DNA of 64,000 nt, taken from NCBI RefSeq assembly GCF_003058085.1, contig NZ_QBUD01000012.1, forward strand, positions 62,001 through 126,000. The letters are read 5' to 3'. Origin of the DNA: Yoonia sediminilitoris (GTDB lineage Bacteria; Pseudomonadota; Alphaproteobacteria; Rhodobacterales; Rhodobacteraceae). The notes beneath the pieces are model-generated. The model saw only the letters and a list, made by a program, of their open reading frames with translations, searched no databases and was not told where the DNA came from. Of the stretch, positions 51,759-59,329 are shown one piece after another (within the stretch, counting starts at the first letter, position 1; each line of letters starts with the position of its first letter). The position numbers and the translations under genes are program-made.

Positions 51759-52356
51759 CACCCTTGATATTGCGCGACTTAAAGTCGGACGTTGTATTTC
51801 CACTTGGATAGTCCACGTCCGGAACAGGAAGCCCAAGCCAATCACAAAGCGGTTCCCAGCCGTCGCCGAGCCGATGCACCAGCAATCGCTCGCGTGGGAC
51901 AGTGGCGAGCACGTCTGAGACGTTTTCATTGTACAACGCGATGGCATAATCGCGATCTGCGAAGCGGCCACCAAACACATCACGGCCAACTGCATGCGCC
52001 AGGCTATTGGCGTCATCGTTGCTTTGCAGGTATTTTACGATCGTACCTTCAAAGCTCTTCCACCAGCTGTCCGCCGACCGCATCGTCAAAAGCACTTTGG
52101 CATCTGGGTAGACGTCGATCAGGGTGCGCCAATACTGTGCAGAGGGCCAATCGATACAAGCACCATACCCTTCAAAGAGCAAATCCCAGTCGGGTTCCGC
52201 CCCGTCTGCCAGATCTAGCCAGCGTTGACGCAGAGGCGCGCCCTCTCCCAGTTCCATCATATGGTGTGTCGGACCGACACCAAGAATGTCCAAGGCACGG
52301 CGCATGGATTCGGTGCCTGTACGGCCAAATCCAGTTCCGATGATTTTGAGTGTCAA
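51733..52356 (-). pseudogene. Sulfotransferase family protein, 3' end replaced by IS6 sequence
   Basis: A 207-residue frame from a TTG at 52356 (AAGGA seven bases upstream). It shows the PAPS 5'-phosphate loop G-T-G-F-G-R-T-G-T-E-S near residues 7-17, V-L-L-T-M-R-S-A-D-S-W-W (3'-phosphate region) and P-S-G-N-T-T-S-D-F near the end. The last residues, G-H-C-Q-T-K-P-A, come from the inverted repeat of IS6 copy 3. The loss is small, so the protein may still fold. Confidence 0.72.
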
Positions 52357-52444
52357 ATGACTGTCCTTTCAAACTTATTTGGAGTGCCCGTCGTGGTACT
52401 CAATACCAATTTGATATGCTGGAACCGTACTACTTGGCAAAGCA

Positions 52445-52625
52445 AACTGAGCTACCCCCCCCCCCCGAAATTCGGACACCGACGTAAGCTGCGATTTGTA
52501 ATCTGCTGATCTTCAACACGAAGGAGATCGGACATGTCGAAACGGAAGCAACATCACCCATAGTTCAAGGCCAAGGTCGCGTTAGAGGCGCTGAAGGGCG
52601 AAGAGACGGTACCCAGTGTTGGGTC
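52445..52625 (+). pseudogene. IS3-family orfA relic beside a C12 tract
   Basis: A run of 12 C (52455-52466) lies beside a decayed IS3-type end (TTCGGACACC). After ATG at 52534 the frame reads M-S-K-R-K-Q-H-H-P, TAG, F-K-A-K-V-A-L-E-A-L-K-G-E-E-T-V, typical of IS3 orfA with an early nonsense. Similarity stops about 52620. The following 140 bases hold nothing recognisable. Confidence 0.7.
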
Positions 52626-52765
52626 AGAAGGGCCGACGTGGCCGTTCATTGTGTATCGAGCGAATGACCGCTCGTGTTGTAAGCTGCGTTTGCCTGCAGT
52701 CGGCAGATTATTTGAAAAGCTTGTTTTCATTTGAGAGCCGTATTCCTGCAACTGGATAGCTACAT

Positions 52766-53262
52766 TTATTGCTCGCCCACTTTTGCCAGCAACCAATCAC
52801 AAAATGTAGAGACATTTGCTTTAAGCAGATGCTCTTGTGGGCAAACAAGCCAATATGCGAGGTCGCTTCGAACTGTCAGATTAAATGGCCTGACAAGGCG
52901 GCCAGCTTTCAAATCCTCGACGACTGCGGCATGACTGACCAATGCAACACCATCAGCATTTATCGCCGCTTCGATAGCCATGTTTTCGATTGTAAAACGC
53001 GGGCCTCTACTAAAAGAGACGTCTTCCAGACCCGCCGCAAGTGCCCACATCTGCCAATCAGGTGACTGGTTTGTTAACGAACCCCAATCAACATGTAGCA
53101 AACGATGTGATTTCAGATCTTCCAGCTTTACCAGAGGGATTGATCCCTCCAGCAGCTTTGGACTGCATACTGGGCTAACCTGCTCATCAAAGATCTTCCT
53201 CACATGATGACCGGGATAGTCACCCAATCCAAGACGTATACTGACGTCGATACCGTCACCGC
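52766..53262 (-). pseudogene. LysR family regulator, C-terminal fragment
   Basis: Effector-binding half only: D-V-S-I-R-L-G-L-G-D-Y-P-G, P-V-C-S-P-K-L-L-E-G, H-V-D-W-G-S, A-I-N-A-D-G-V-A-L-V (GcvA-like). The HTH is absent; upstream the frame runs into the antisense of a recombinase gene at about 53250. Truncated by recombination. Confidence 0.75.
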
Positions 53263-54497
53263 CGAGCGCATCCGCGACAAGATCGCCGCCTCCAAAAAGA
53301 AGGGGCTGTGGATGGGGGGCATTCCCCCGCTGGGATATGATCCGCACCCGGACAAGACCCGACGCACTGGTCGTTAATCAAAGCGAAGCCAAAGTTGTTC
53401 AGCAAATCTTCCGTCTCTATGAGACACATCGCTGCCTGAACGCGGTGGTGCATGCCGCCGAGCAACAGGGGCTGCTCTCCAAACGCCACGCCTTTTCTTC
53501 AGGTCGGACGCAGGGCGGCAACCCGTTCAGTCGCGGACAGATTTATCACCTGCTGACGAACCCGGTGTATCTCGGTCTGATCCGCCACAAAGGCCAGACC
53601 TTCGCAGGTCAGCACATGGCGATTGTCGATCAAGATCTCTGGGACAGTGTGCAAGAGCATCTGAAGTCTGCCAGCGCCCGCCGCCGCGGCGCACCTGCGG
53701 GGCAGGGGGCAGGTGCAGAGGCGCCGCTCAAAGGGAAGGTGCGGGACGAGACCGGCGATATCCTGACACCCACGCACACGCTGCGGCGCGGGAAACGGCA
53801 GCGGTATTACGTCTCGAACAGATTGATCTCTGGCGGTGTGGACCCGACGGGCTGGCGGCTTCCGGCGCGCCCGTTCGAGGCCGCCGTCGTCAAAGCCATC
53901 GCTGACCATCTCAGTGCGCAAGCAAGACGCCACGCCATCTTGAACGACGGTGACATCACCAAATCTGAAGCCGCGACCAAAGCCGTTCTCAAGCTGGCGT
54001 CTGGATTGGAAACCGAAGGGTGCAAACAAGGGGCACCGCTAATCCGCGCGATTTCCATCAACAAGAACCAGCTCAATATCGCACTCGATCGCCAAGCTGT
54101 CGCAGGCGCAACAAATCTGCCGGCATTATCGCTGCATGAGTCGCTCTTTAAAATCTCGACATCCATCGCTTGCAAACGCCGTGGCGTAGAGATGCGCATT
54201 GTTGCCGGTGAGCGCCGCCCGGAACCAGACCAGACGCTGATCCGCGCGCTACGCAATGCCCATGATTGGGCAAACGCACTGAAAGCAGGAGAACCGCTCC
54301 GGCAACTCGCCCAGCGCGTCAGACACTCCGAGCGCTACATCCGACGTGTCATCTCTTTGATCTCTCTGTCACCGAGACTCCAAAGTGCGATTCTTGATGG
54401 CACCCAACCGACGGACCTGAACCTCGAGACCCTCGTGCGCGGCGCCATTCCTCTGGACTGGACCCATCAGGATCGCCTGTTCGGACTGGCTACCTGA
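53240..54497 (+). pseudogene. Large serine recombinase, N-terminally truncated and frameshifted
   Basis: Starts abruptly with R-I-R-D-K-I-A-A-S-K-K-K-G-L-W-M-G-G-I-P-P-L-G-Y-D-P (recombinase domain), then shifts frame near 53373 and continues L-V-V-N-Q-S-E-A-K to 54497. The C-terminal part has H-L-L-T-N-P-V-Y-L-G-L-I-R-H-K-G, a zinc-ribbon/YYVS region and a helix-turn-helix-like R-Q-L-A-Q-R-V-R-H-S-E-R-Y-I-R-R. The N-terminal catalytic domain with the Ser nucleophile is lost. It joins the LysR fragment about 53250. Cannot be active alone. Confidence 0.82.
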
Positions 54498-54499
54498 GC

Positions 54500-54690
54500 T
54501 TCCCTGCTCAGCGCATTACCTTCCCTGATAGGTGGCTGAGAATTCCCTGTTCGCCAGAATAAATTCCCTGTTATCGCGCTTAGGGAATTGACCTCTAAAC
54601 CAATGATATTGCTGGGGTAATCTGGCCTCGTTTTGCTCAAAAATCACGTATCTTGCGCAAATTCCCTGTTGATTGGCTGTTATCAGGGAA
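54500..54690. repeat. Phased TTCCCTG repeat array
   Basis: TTCCCTG occurs at 54500, 54521, 54543, 54564 and 54662, and in inverted form (AGGGAA) at 54582 and (CAGGGAA) at 54684. The first four are 21, 22 and 21 bases apart, two helical turns, placing them on one face of the DNA. Consensus is AATTCCCTGTT. It starts just after the recombinase relic and looks like a protein-binding array. No gene between 54498 and 54848. Confidence 0.75.
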
Positions 54691-54848
54691 AAGCGGACCG
54701 GCGTATCCAGGCAACTGAGACGGTCGGGCCTTACGGCACAGGATCAGGCCGCGCGGTCCGTCTCAGTCGAGGACAGCACCTAGCAAGCCGCGGAAGACAC
54801 GTGGGAAGTCAGGTCAAAACGGACATGGGAAAATGAGACTGGGGTTAG

Positions 54849-54899
54849 TGGCGGACTGGGGAGGATTCGAACCCCCGACCCCTTGATTCGTAGTCAAAT
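54849..54899 (-). repeat. tRNA-Arg(ACG) 3' fragment, candidate attachment site
   Basis: Reading the minus strand, the sequence runs from an anticodon stem-loop (TTTGA-CTACGAA-TCAAG, anticodon ACG) through a variable loop, a T arm with GTTCGAATC, an acceptor 3' strand and encoded CCA (TGG at 54849-54851 on plus). The 5' half (D arm and 5' acceptor strand) is missing; AT-rich DNA follows at 54900. An integrase starts 137 bases away. This is how the att site of a tRNA-targeting island looks. Confidence 0.8.
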
Positions 54900-55035
54900 A
54901 GTATTTTTCAGCATAGCTTGCCAGGCGATCAAATTTACCTATAAAAATAGCGAAGTTGTATAGTCTATATGAACATAGTTGCTCACTGAATACCCCACTT
55001 ATGCACGTGATTTAAGAGACTAAAAAGAGACTAAA

Positions 55036-56145
55036 ATGAAGTTGCGATTGACCGACTTGAGCATCCGCAAGCTTGGCAACCCGCAGGGCGGGCAGACCAC
55101 CCACTGGGATGCAACCACCCCTGGATTCGGCATCCGGTGCTCCGCCAAGAGCAAGTCCTACGTGGTGATGTATGGTGCGAAGCGTCGTTTGAAAACGATT
55201 GGCCGGTATCCTGTGTTGTCGCTTTCTGATGCCCGTCGGCAGGCCAAGTTGTTCCTTGCCAGCCAAGCCACAGTACCAAACGATGCGATTGAACATGACT
55301 ATCAGGATGTGTTGTCGGCCTATCTGACGGACTGCCATGGCCGTTTACGGCCCAGCACGCTTGAGGGGTATCTGCTCTATCTCAACGGCATCAAGCTTGA
55401 TGGTCCAATATCTGAGATCTGCCAGCGCAGCGTTATGCAGGCCATCGAGCGCTTTACGACCAGTCCAACCAGCCGGAACTATGCATTCACCACGTTCAAG
55501 GTGTTCTTCAACTGGGCAGTGCGTAGGCAGTACGTCACCGTCAATCCTCTCTCGAACCTGAAGCGCCCCCACAAGACAACCTCGCGGGATCGGGTGCTTT
55601 CGGAGGATGAGATCAAGGTGCTGCTTTCTTACACTCTGGGCCAGATGGACCGCTACTGTGGCATTGTGAGCCTACTATTGTTGACCGGACAGCGGCGGGG
55701 CGAGGTCGCAGGATTGCGCTGGGACGAAATTTCAGATGGATGGCTACATTTTTCACCGGACCGGACCAAGAATGCCCGAGGTCATGCCGTTCCTTTGGGT
55801 ACCCTTGGTTTGCAAATTCTTAATCGTGCCAAAACTCATGATGTGTTCGTTTTTGGTGATGCCGACTTTGATCAGCCATTTAGCGGCTGGTCGCGGGCAC
55901 AGCGGCGTTTGCTGCGAGAAACTGGACTGCCCCACTTCACCTTGCACGACTTGCGGCGAACGTTTGCGACTGTCCATGCCAAACTGGGTACGCCTATCCA
56001 TGTTACCGAGAGGCTGCTGAACCATGTTTCGGGCACAGTGAGCGGGGTAGCTGCGGTGTATAACCGGCACAGCTATGAGCAAGAGATGGTGCTGGCTCAG
56101 AGCACTTTGGATCGTTTCTTGTGTCGACTAATTGAAGAGCCTTAA
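55036..56145 (+). CDS. int: Tyrosine-type site-specific integrase (P4/DUF4102-like)
   Basis: A 369-residue integrase. N-terminal DUF4102-like arm-binding domain (L-S-I-R-K-L, T-P-G-F-G-I-R, K-R-R-L-K-T-I-G-R-Y-P), core-binding domain (about 90-170), and catalytic domain with Arg in T-G-Q-R-R-G-E, H-D-L-R-R-T-F-A-T, L-N-H-V-S-G and Tyr in V-Y-N-R-H. All catalytic residues are present, so it may be active. It is next to a tRNA 3' fragment, its likely target, and its 3' end touches an IS6 relic. Confidence 0.9.
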   Translation: MKLRLTDLSIRKLGNPQGGQTTHWDATTPGFGIRCSAKSKSYVVMYGAKRRLKTIGRYPVLSLSDARRQAKLFLASQATVPNDAIEHDYQDVLSAYLTDCHGRLRPSTLEGYLLYLNGIKLDGPISEICQRSVMQAIERFTTSPTSRNYAFTTFKVFFNWAVRRQYVTVNPLSNLKRPHKTTSRDRVLSEDEIKVLLSYTLGQMDRYCGIVSLLLLTGQRRGEVAGLRWDEISDGWLHFSPDRTKNARGHAVPLGTLGLQILNRAKTHDVFVFGDADFDQPFSGWSRAQRRLLRETGLPHFTLHDLRRTFATVHAKLGTPIHVTERLLNHVSGTVSGVAAVYNRHSYEQEMVLAQSTLDRFLCRLIEEP

Positions 56146-56149
56146 TCAA

Positions 56150-56500
56150 TAGTTTGAAATGCGTCTCTCGGTTGATGTTTACGAAGACCTCGTCCTGGTG
56201 CCACTGCCAGTTCGAATAGGCACACATACGGCTGATCCGGTTTCTTCTGATTTCAGACGCAAACATTGGGCCAAAGCGGTTCCACCAGAACCGCACCGTT
56301 TCATGACTGACTTCGATACCACGCTCATGAAGAAGATCTTCGACATTCCGCAGCGAAAGCGGAAACCGGACGTGTAGCATCACGGCTAGGCGGATGATTT
56401 CAGGGCTGGTTTTCAAGTAGCAAAACGGAGAGCGTTCTGTCACCCAAAGAGGCTAGGTTGGTGTCCTGCCCGCCTCAAGGGGAATTTGTCTGACAGTGCC
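56150..56500 (-). mobile_element. IS6-family element, copy 4 (5' part of transposase only)
   Basis: Right inverted repeat GTCTGACAGTGCC ends at 56500. The transposase starts M-T-E-R-S-P-F-C-Y at 56443 and runs to V-F-V-N-I-N-R-E-T-H-F near 56150, where it meets the integrase gene end. The left 460 bp are gone. Confidence 0.82.
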
Positions 56501-56516
56501 CCTTTGAATCAAGAAG

Positions 56517-56539
56517 AAAAAAGGCCCACCCTGGGGCCT
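56517..56539 (-). terminator. Second terminator downstream of sugar-acid operon
   Basis: GGCCC/GGGCC hairpin followed on the minus strand by TTTTTT (A6 at 56517-56522 on plus). Confidence 0.6.
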
Positions 56540-56565
56540 CTTCTCGGGTTCGCGAATGGTTTGTG

Positions 56566-56597
56566 GCGGAGCGGACGGGATCGGAGTCGAACCTTCT
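56566..56597 (-). other. tRNA 3'-end-like remnant
   Basis: Minus strand shows GTTCGACTCCG, then ATCCCGTCCGCTCCGCCA: like the last part of a T arm and acceptor ending in CCA, but with about five extra bases in the T loop. It lies between two terminators. May be a second degenerate attachment scar. Weak. Confidence 0.3.
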
Positions 56598-56616
56598 CCT
56601 TCTGCCTGCCCCCTCT

Positions 56617-56652
56617 AAAAAAAGGCGGCGCCCCGGGAGGGAGGGCGCCACC
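56617..56652 (-). terminator. Intrinsic terminator of the sugar-acid operon
   Basis: 9-bp stem GGTGGCGCC/GGCGCCGCC (minus strand, one T-G pair) followed by T7, nine bases after the stop of the aldehyde dehydrogenase gene. Confidence 0.85.
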
Positions 56653-56660
56653 AGTGCGGA

Positions 56661-58175
56661 TCATTTCAGATCCGCGGGGAGGATGTCTTCGGGGATGTTC
56701 TGGAAGCATACGGGTTTGAGCCAGCGCCGGATCGAGAGTGTGCCCACAGAGGTTGCGCCGAAATTGGTTGAGGCAGGGTATGGCCCGCCATGGACCATTG
56801 CGTCGGCCACTTCGACCCCGGTGGGGAACCCGTTTGCGAGGATGCGCCCCGCTTTACGTTCTAGGATCGGCAGCAGCGCGCGGGCTGCGCCAGTATCGCC
56901 GGAGTCACCTTCGCAGAGATGCAACGTGCAGGTCAGCTGGCCTTTCAGGCTTTGAGCCACTGCCTGCATCTCGTCCGCATCCGTAACTTCCACGATCAGA
57001 CCAAGCGGGCCGAACACCTCTTCGCCCAGGTCCGCGTCGGCCAGCCAGGTGGCCCCAGTCGTGCGGTAGAGATAGGGCTTCGCATTGCGCAGGTCACAGG
57101 TGCTGGTCAGCAGCCCCTGCACCCCGGTGCCAACCGCAATCCGGTCGCGCCCGTCGCGATAGGCCGCCGCGATCCCGTCGGTCAGCATCACCTGCGGGCC
57201 CACCGCCGAAAGCACCTTGGTCGCGGCCGCGGCAAAGGCCTCGGCCTCCGCGCCCGCGATCACCACGGCCACGCCGGGATTGGTGCAGAACTGCCCCGCC
57301 CCCATGCTCAGCGATCCGGCCCAGCCTGCCGCGATCTCGGCCCCCCGCGCCGCCAGCGCGCCGGGTAAAAGGAACATCGGGTTCACGCTGCCCAACTCGC
57401 CGAAGAACGGGATCGGCTCTGGCCGCGCGGCGCACAGGTCGAAAAGCGCACGCCCGCCGCCAAGCGAGCCGGTAAAGCCCACCGCCTTGATACGCGGGTC
57501 GTTCACCAACGCCTGGCCCACTGCGCGGTTGCCGCCCTGGATCTGGCTGAACACGCCCGGATGAAGCCCGAAGGCGACCCGCGCGGCATCCACAGCTTGA
57601 GCCACAAGGTCAGACACACCGGGATGGGCTGAATGGCCCTTGACCACCACAGGGCAGCCCGCCGCCAGCGCCGATGCTGTATCGCCGCCCGCCGTTGAGA
57701 AGGCCAGCGGGAAGTTCGACGCGCCAAAGACGGCCACGGGTCCGACCGGCCGCTGGATCATCCGCAGATCTGGACGCGGCAAGGGCTGACGATCGGGCAA
57801 CGCCGCGTCGTGGCGTCGGTCGAGGTAGGCACCCCCTTCGATATGGTCGGCAAAAAGCCGGAGCTGCCCCGTGGTGCGCCCACGTTCCCCCTCCAAACGC
57901 GCCTCGGGCAGACCAGTTTCCTTGGCGCCCATCGCGGTGATCTCGGCGCCGCGCGCTTCGATCTCATCGGCGATGCTGCGTAAGAACGCAGCGCGGTCGG
58001 CCCGGCTGGTCGCAGCGTAGGCTGAGAATGCCGCCTCCGCTGCCAAGCAGGCCTGGTCCACCAGATCAATCGTACCAATCGCAAAGACATCCGGGTCGCC
58101 AGACACTGGCATGTTGCTGAACGTCGACGGCCCGCCAACCCAGGTGCCCGCAATGAGGTGTTCGCCTTTCAGCAT
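56661..58175 (-). CDS. Alpha-ketoglutarate semialdehyde (2,5-dioxovalerate) dehydrogenase-type ALDH
   Basis: A 504-residue NADP-type aldehyde dehydrogenase. Catalytic Cys is near residue 297 (G-Q-F-C-T-N-P-G) and Glu in F-F-G-E-L-G-S-V-N-P. G-A-S-N-F-P-L-A-F-S-T-A-G-G-D-T-A-S-A-L-A-A-G-C-P-V and V-K-G-H-S-A-H are typical of KGSADH, which converts 2,5-dioxopentanoate to 2-oxoglutarate, the last step of oxidative pentose (Weimberg-type) and some hydroxyproline or sugar-acid pathways. It is next to an FAH-family dehydratase candidate that would make its substrate. Confidence 0.85.
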   Translation of the reverse strand: MLKGEHLIAGTWVGGPSTFSNMPVSGDPDVFAIGTIDLVDQACLAAEAAFSAYAATSRADRAAFLRSIADEIEARGAEITAMGAKETGLPEARLEGERGRTTGQLRLFADHIEGGAYLDRRHDAALPDRQPLPRPDLRMIQRPVGPVAVFGASNFPLAFSTAGGDTASALAAGCPVVVKGHSAHPGVSDLVAQAVDAARVAFGLHPGVFSQIQGGNRAVGQALVNDPRIKAVGFTGSLGGGRALFDLCAARPEPIPFFGELGSVNPMFLLPGALAARGAEIAAGWAGSLSMGAGQFCTNPGVAVVIAGAEAEAFAAAATKVLSAVGPQVMLTDGIAAAYRDGRDRIAVGTGVQGLLTSTCDLRNAKPYLYRTTGATWLADADLGEEVFGPLGLIVEVTDADEMQAVAQSLKGQLTCTLHLCEGDSGDTGAARALLPILERKAGRILANGFPTGVEVADAMVHGGPYPASTNFGATSVGTLSIRRWLKPVCFQNIPEDILPADLK

Positions 58176-58188
58176 TGTTATTTTCTCC

Positions 58189-59319
58189 TTAAATCAGGTT
58201 GCGGGAAGCGAGGTTGCGCATCAGCGCGCGTGGGCCAAATGTCCATTCCGGGCACTGCGTGGAAAGCGCCACCGTGTTACGAAGTTCCCCCAGATCCGGG
58301 TTTGAGATCGAAACCATGTCACCGATCTTGTGTGTAAACCCCTGGCCCGGCGCATCGCGGTCTTCGGTCGGCGCGAACAAAGTGCCTAGAAACAGCATCA
58401 GCCCATCGGGGTATTGGTGATGTCGCCCGATGGTTTGCGCTACCAGATCGGCAGGATCGCGGCTGATCTCAGCCATCGCCGAGCGTCCCTCCAGCACATA
58501 TCCCTCGGGGCCTTCGACCCTCAGCCGCAGCTCGGCCCCGCGCACATCGTCGAGGCTGTACCCGTCGTCGAAGAGACGGATGAACGGCCCGATGGCACAA
58601 GACGCATTGTTGTCCTTTGCCTTTGACAGCAACAGCGCCGAGCGCCCCTCGACATCACGCAGATTGACGTCATTGCCAAGGCTGGCGCCGACGATTCGAC
58701 CATCGGGTGAGACTACCAAAACAACTTCGGGCTCGGGGTTGTTCCACTTTGACACCGGGTGCAGCCCGATCTGCGCGCCTGATCCGACCGAAGACAGCAC
58801 CTGGGCTTTGGAAAACACCTCCGCATCGGGACCGATGCCGACCTCCAGATATTGGCTCCAGAGCCCTTCGTCGATGAGCGCAGCCTTGACCTGCAAGGCC
58901 TGCGTCGAACCGGGCACCAGATCTCGTAGGCTATCGCCGATCGCCGCGCCAATGCGCCCCCGGATCGCCTCCGCCTTGGCCGGATCGCCCGCCGCGCGCT
59001 CCTCGATCACGCGCTCCACCATGGAGCCTGCGAAAGTCACGCCACAGGCTTTGATCGCTTGTAAATCGCACGGCGCCAGCAGATGTGGCTCGGAAATATC
59101 CCCCACCGGGGCCGCCAGAAGGTCATTCAGTGCGCCAACCGCCCGCCCCTCGGCCCCACGCACATAGCTCGCCGGATTATCCATCTCGCAGATGTCGGCA
59201 ACCAATGGGGCCATCCGCGAGGTGATATCAAAAACAACCCCATCGCGCACAGTCACGACGCAATGCCCTTGCGCCGACGGGGACCACATACGGCCGAGGA
59301 GGAGAGCGGAAGTGGACAT
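58189..59319 (-). CDS. FAH-family sugar-acid enzyme, 2-keto-3-deoxy-pentonate dehydratase candidate
   Basis: A 376-residue fumarylacetoacetate-hydrolase-superfamily protein. Metal-site residues are visible in P-E-P-E-V-V-L-V-V-S, S-L-G-N-D-V-N-L-R-D-V-E-G and K-A-K-D-N-N-A-S-C. This long FAH form, coupled to a KGSADH-type gene, matches known 2-keto-3-deoxy-L-arabinonate dehydratases (AraD1-like). Start ATG at 59319; a longer frame to 59343 overlaps the upstream gene. Reaction assigned from context. Confidence 0.75.
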   Translation of the reverse strand: MSTSALLLGRMWSPSAQGHCVVTVRDGVVFDITSRMAPLVADICEMDNPASYVRGAEGRAVGALNDLLAAPVGDISEPHLLAPCDLQAIKACGVTFAGSMVERVIEERAAGDPAKAEAIRGRIGAAIGDSLRDLVPGSTQALQVKAALIDEGLWSQYLEVGIGPDAEVFSKAQVLSSVGSGAQIGLHPVSKWNNPEPEVVLVVSPDGRIVGASLGNDVNLRDVEGRSALLLSKAKDNNASCAIGPFIRLFDDGYSLDDVRGAELRLRVEGPEGYVLEGRSAMAEISRDPADLVAQTIGRHHQYPDGLMLFLGTLFAPTEDRDAPGQGFTHKIGDMVSISNPDLGELRNTVALSTQCPEWTFGPRALMRNLASRNLI

Positions 59320-59329
59320 GTTTTTCCTT

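Noticed and set aside
54500..54690. CRISPR array
   Set aside because: The repeat unit is only 7-11 bases with some inverted copies and the spacers are too short; no cas gene is nearby.
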